A stretch of 64,000 bases of DNA, from assembly GCA_902779125.1 (NCBI GenBank), contig CACZAC010000006.1:1-64000 (forward strand), read 5' to 3'. How positions within the stretch are numbered: position 1 is the stretch's first letter; every line of letters starts with the position of its first letter. Under the pieces are notes generated by a model. That model was not told the DNA's origin, made no database searches, and saw only the letters and a list, made by a program, of their open reading frames with translations. Below, one piece after another: positions 62,798 through 64,000 of this stretch. This DNA comes from an uncultured Bacteroidales bacterium. GTDB lineage: Bacteria > Bacteroidota > Bacteroidia > Bacteroidales > Muribaculaceae. Position numbers and translations under genes: made by a program.

Positions 62798-64000
62798 ATG
62801 ATGACCGATAAATTTGACATGGTGGCTAAAACCTTCCTTGGCCTGGAAGGTGTTCTTGCCGACGAGTTACGCGCCCTGGGCGCCGAGGATGTGAAAGAAG
62901 GGAACCGCGTGGTTTCATTCATGGGTGACAAGGAGATGCTCTATCGCGCGAACTTTGCTTGCCGCACGGCAATACGTGTACTCAAGCCGTTCCTGCATCT
63001 GCACTCCACCGGTGCCGACGACCTGTATGAACAGCTCAAATCGTTTGATTGGGAACAATTGATGCAAGTGAACACCACATTTGCCATCGATGCCACCGTC
63101 TATAGCGAGGACTTCAACAATTCACGCTTTGTCACTTATCGTGTCAAGGATGCCATCGCCGATTTCTTCAACGAGAAATACGGCAAGCGCCCCAGCATCC
63201 GCCTCACCAACCCCGAAATCCGTTTCGACATCCACATCTCTGGACGTGATGTGACGCTGTCGCTCGACAGCAGCGGCGACCCGCTGTTCAAGCGAGGATG
63301 GCGCGTAGCACAGACCGACGCTCCCATCAACGAGGTTTTGGCAGCAGGCATCATCCTGTTGAGCGGATGGGACGGCAAGACCGACCTGATTGATCCCATG
63401 TGCGGCTCGGGCACGTTCCTCATCGAAGCGGCTCTCATCGCCGCCAATATCGCGCCGGGTGTCTATCGCGACCATTACGCTTTCCAGCAGTGGCCCGACT
63501 ACGACTCCGACCTGTTTGACAAGATTTATAACGATGACAGTGCCGAGCGTGAGTTCACTCACAAGATTTACGGCAGCGACATCGAGGGCAAGGCCATCGC
63601 CATCGCACGCACCAACGTCAAGAGCGCCGGACTCAACAAATACATTGAACTGGAACGCCGCGACTTCAACGACATCGAACTGGTTCCCGAGGGGGGCACT
63701 CTCATCAGTAACCCGCCCTACGGAGAGAGGCTGAATGTCGAAGACATTGAGCAGTTCTATCGCGACCTGGGCTTCAAACTCAAGCACACGTTCAAGGGCT
63801 ATAACGCATGGCTCATCTGCTACGATCCTGAACAATACTTCAAGATTGGCCTCAAGCCGTCGGTGAAATATGCCTTGAATAACGGCGGTCTGGACTGCGA
63901 ACTGTTGCAATATGTCATTTTTGACGGCACTTATGATAACCTGCGTGAACGCGGAGAGCACATCCGCAACGAGGGCTTCCGTGCCAGCGAGCGCAGCAAG
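62798..64000 (+). CDS. RlmL-type 23S rRNA methyltransferase, 3' end missing
   Basis: The frame runs off the window after 401 codons. An N-terminal THUMP domain is followed by the class I methyltransferase motifs: DPMCGSGTFLIEAAL (about residues 199-213) and the catalytic NPPYGERL (305-312). These match RlmL/YpsC N2-guanine methyltransferases that act on 23S rRNA. It reads ATGATG, so 62798 or 62801 is the start. The -7 element TAACTTTGC is at 62764-62772. It is divergent from slyD. Confidence 0.9.
   Translation, partial: MMTDKFDMVAKTFLGLEGVLADELRALGAEDVKEGNRVVSFMGDKEMLYRANFACRTAIRVLKPFLHLHSTGADDLYEQLKSFDWEQLMQVNTTFAIDATVYSEDFNNSRFVTYRVKDAIADFFNEKYGKRPSIRLTNPEIRFDIHISGRDVTLSLDSSGDPLFKRGWRVAQTDAPINEVLAAGIILLSGWDGKTDLIDPMCGSGTFLIEAALIAANIAPGVYRDHYAFQQWPDYDSDLFDKIYNDDSAEREFTHKIYGSDIEGKAIAIARTNVKSAGLNKYIELERRDFNDIELVPEGGTLISNPPYGERLNVEDIEQFYRDLGFKLKHTFKGYNAWLICYDPEQYFKIGLKPSVKYALNNGGLDCELLQYVIFDGTYDNLRERGEHIRNEGFRASERSK

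Overview
The window comes from a gut-type Bacteroidales bacterium close to Prevotella or Muribaculaceae. The evidence is the -33/-7 promoters (TTG, about 20 nt, TAnnTTTGC), the near absence of Shine-Dalgarno sites, the type IX secretion genes porW and porX, surface proteins ending in sorting-type tails or dockerin-like modules, and a BspA-type leucine-rich protein. GC is near 50% in the housekeeping genes and visibly lower in parts of the secreted-protein genes. I saw no transposase, integrase, phage gene, rRNA or CRISPR array.

Layout. 1-1.9 kb: two tandem secreted paralogs, the first cut by the window edge. 2.1-5.5 kb: an unrecognised protein, a MoxR-type AAA+ ATPase and a VWA protein. 5.7-8.4 kb: topoisomerase IV subunit A. 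8.4-11.7 kb: four envelope proteins. 12-18.6 kb: three large secreted proteins. 18.7-23.4 kb: rnhB and a polyprenyl diphosphate synthase on the minus strand, then polA. 23.4-26.6 kb: tRNA-Pro and a secreted M6 metalloprotease. 26.9-27.7 kb: an AraC-type regulator. 27.8-33.1 kb: the minus-strand operon rimP-nusA-infB-folK. 33.4-36.3 kb: three ATGA-coupled genes (membrane protein, decaprenyl-phosphate phosphoribosyltransferase-like enzyme, HAD phosphatase). 36.4-42.3 kb: a small membrane protein, porW and porX. 42.4-44.3 kb: tsaE, birA and a LOG-family protein. 44.5-50.1 kb: a lipoprotein, a TPR/HTH membrane regulator and the divergent BspA-like protein. 50.3-54.7 kb: a gluconate-type permease, a secreted protein, a cobalamin adenosyltransferase, a DUF2795 protein and a zinc-ribbon/FtsK-gamma protein. 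54.8-58.6 kb: a GYF-domain protein and two tandem histidine phosphatases. 58.8-62.6 kb: a glycosyltransferase, pckA and slyD on the minus strand. 62.8-64 kb: an RlmL-type methyltransferase cut by the window end.

The common theme is the cell envelope. PorW and PorX serve a type IX secretion system, and several neighbours look like possible cargo. The least explained signal is a set of intergenic elements built from short self-complementary words. Two of them overlap the start codon and signal-peptide code of consecutive envelope genes (8.43-8.61 and 9.43-9.56 kb). Other points for a second look are a PolA whose proofreading site is missing in all three motifs, a DUF2201-type protein whose HExxH reads AEVVR, a possible polyprenyl-phosphoribose cassette, a zinc-ribbon/FtsK-gamma/membrane-tail protein, and two genes whose promoter lies 4-5 nt from the start codon.
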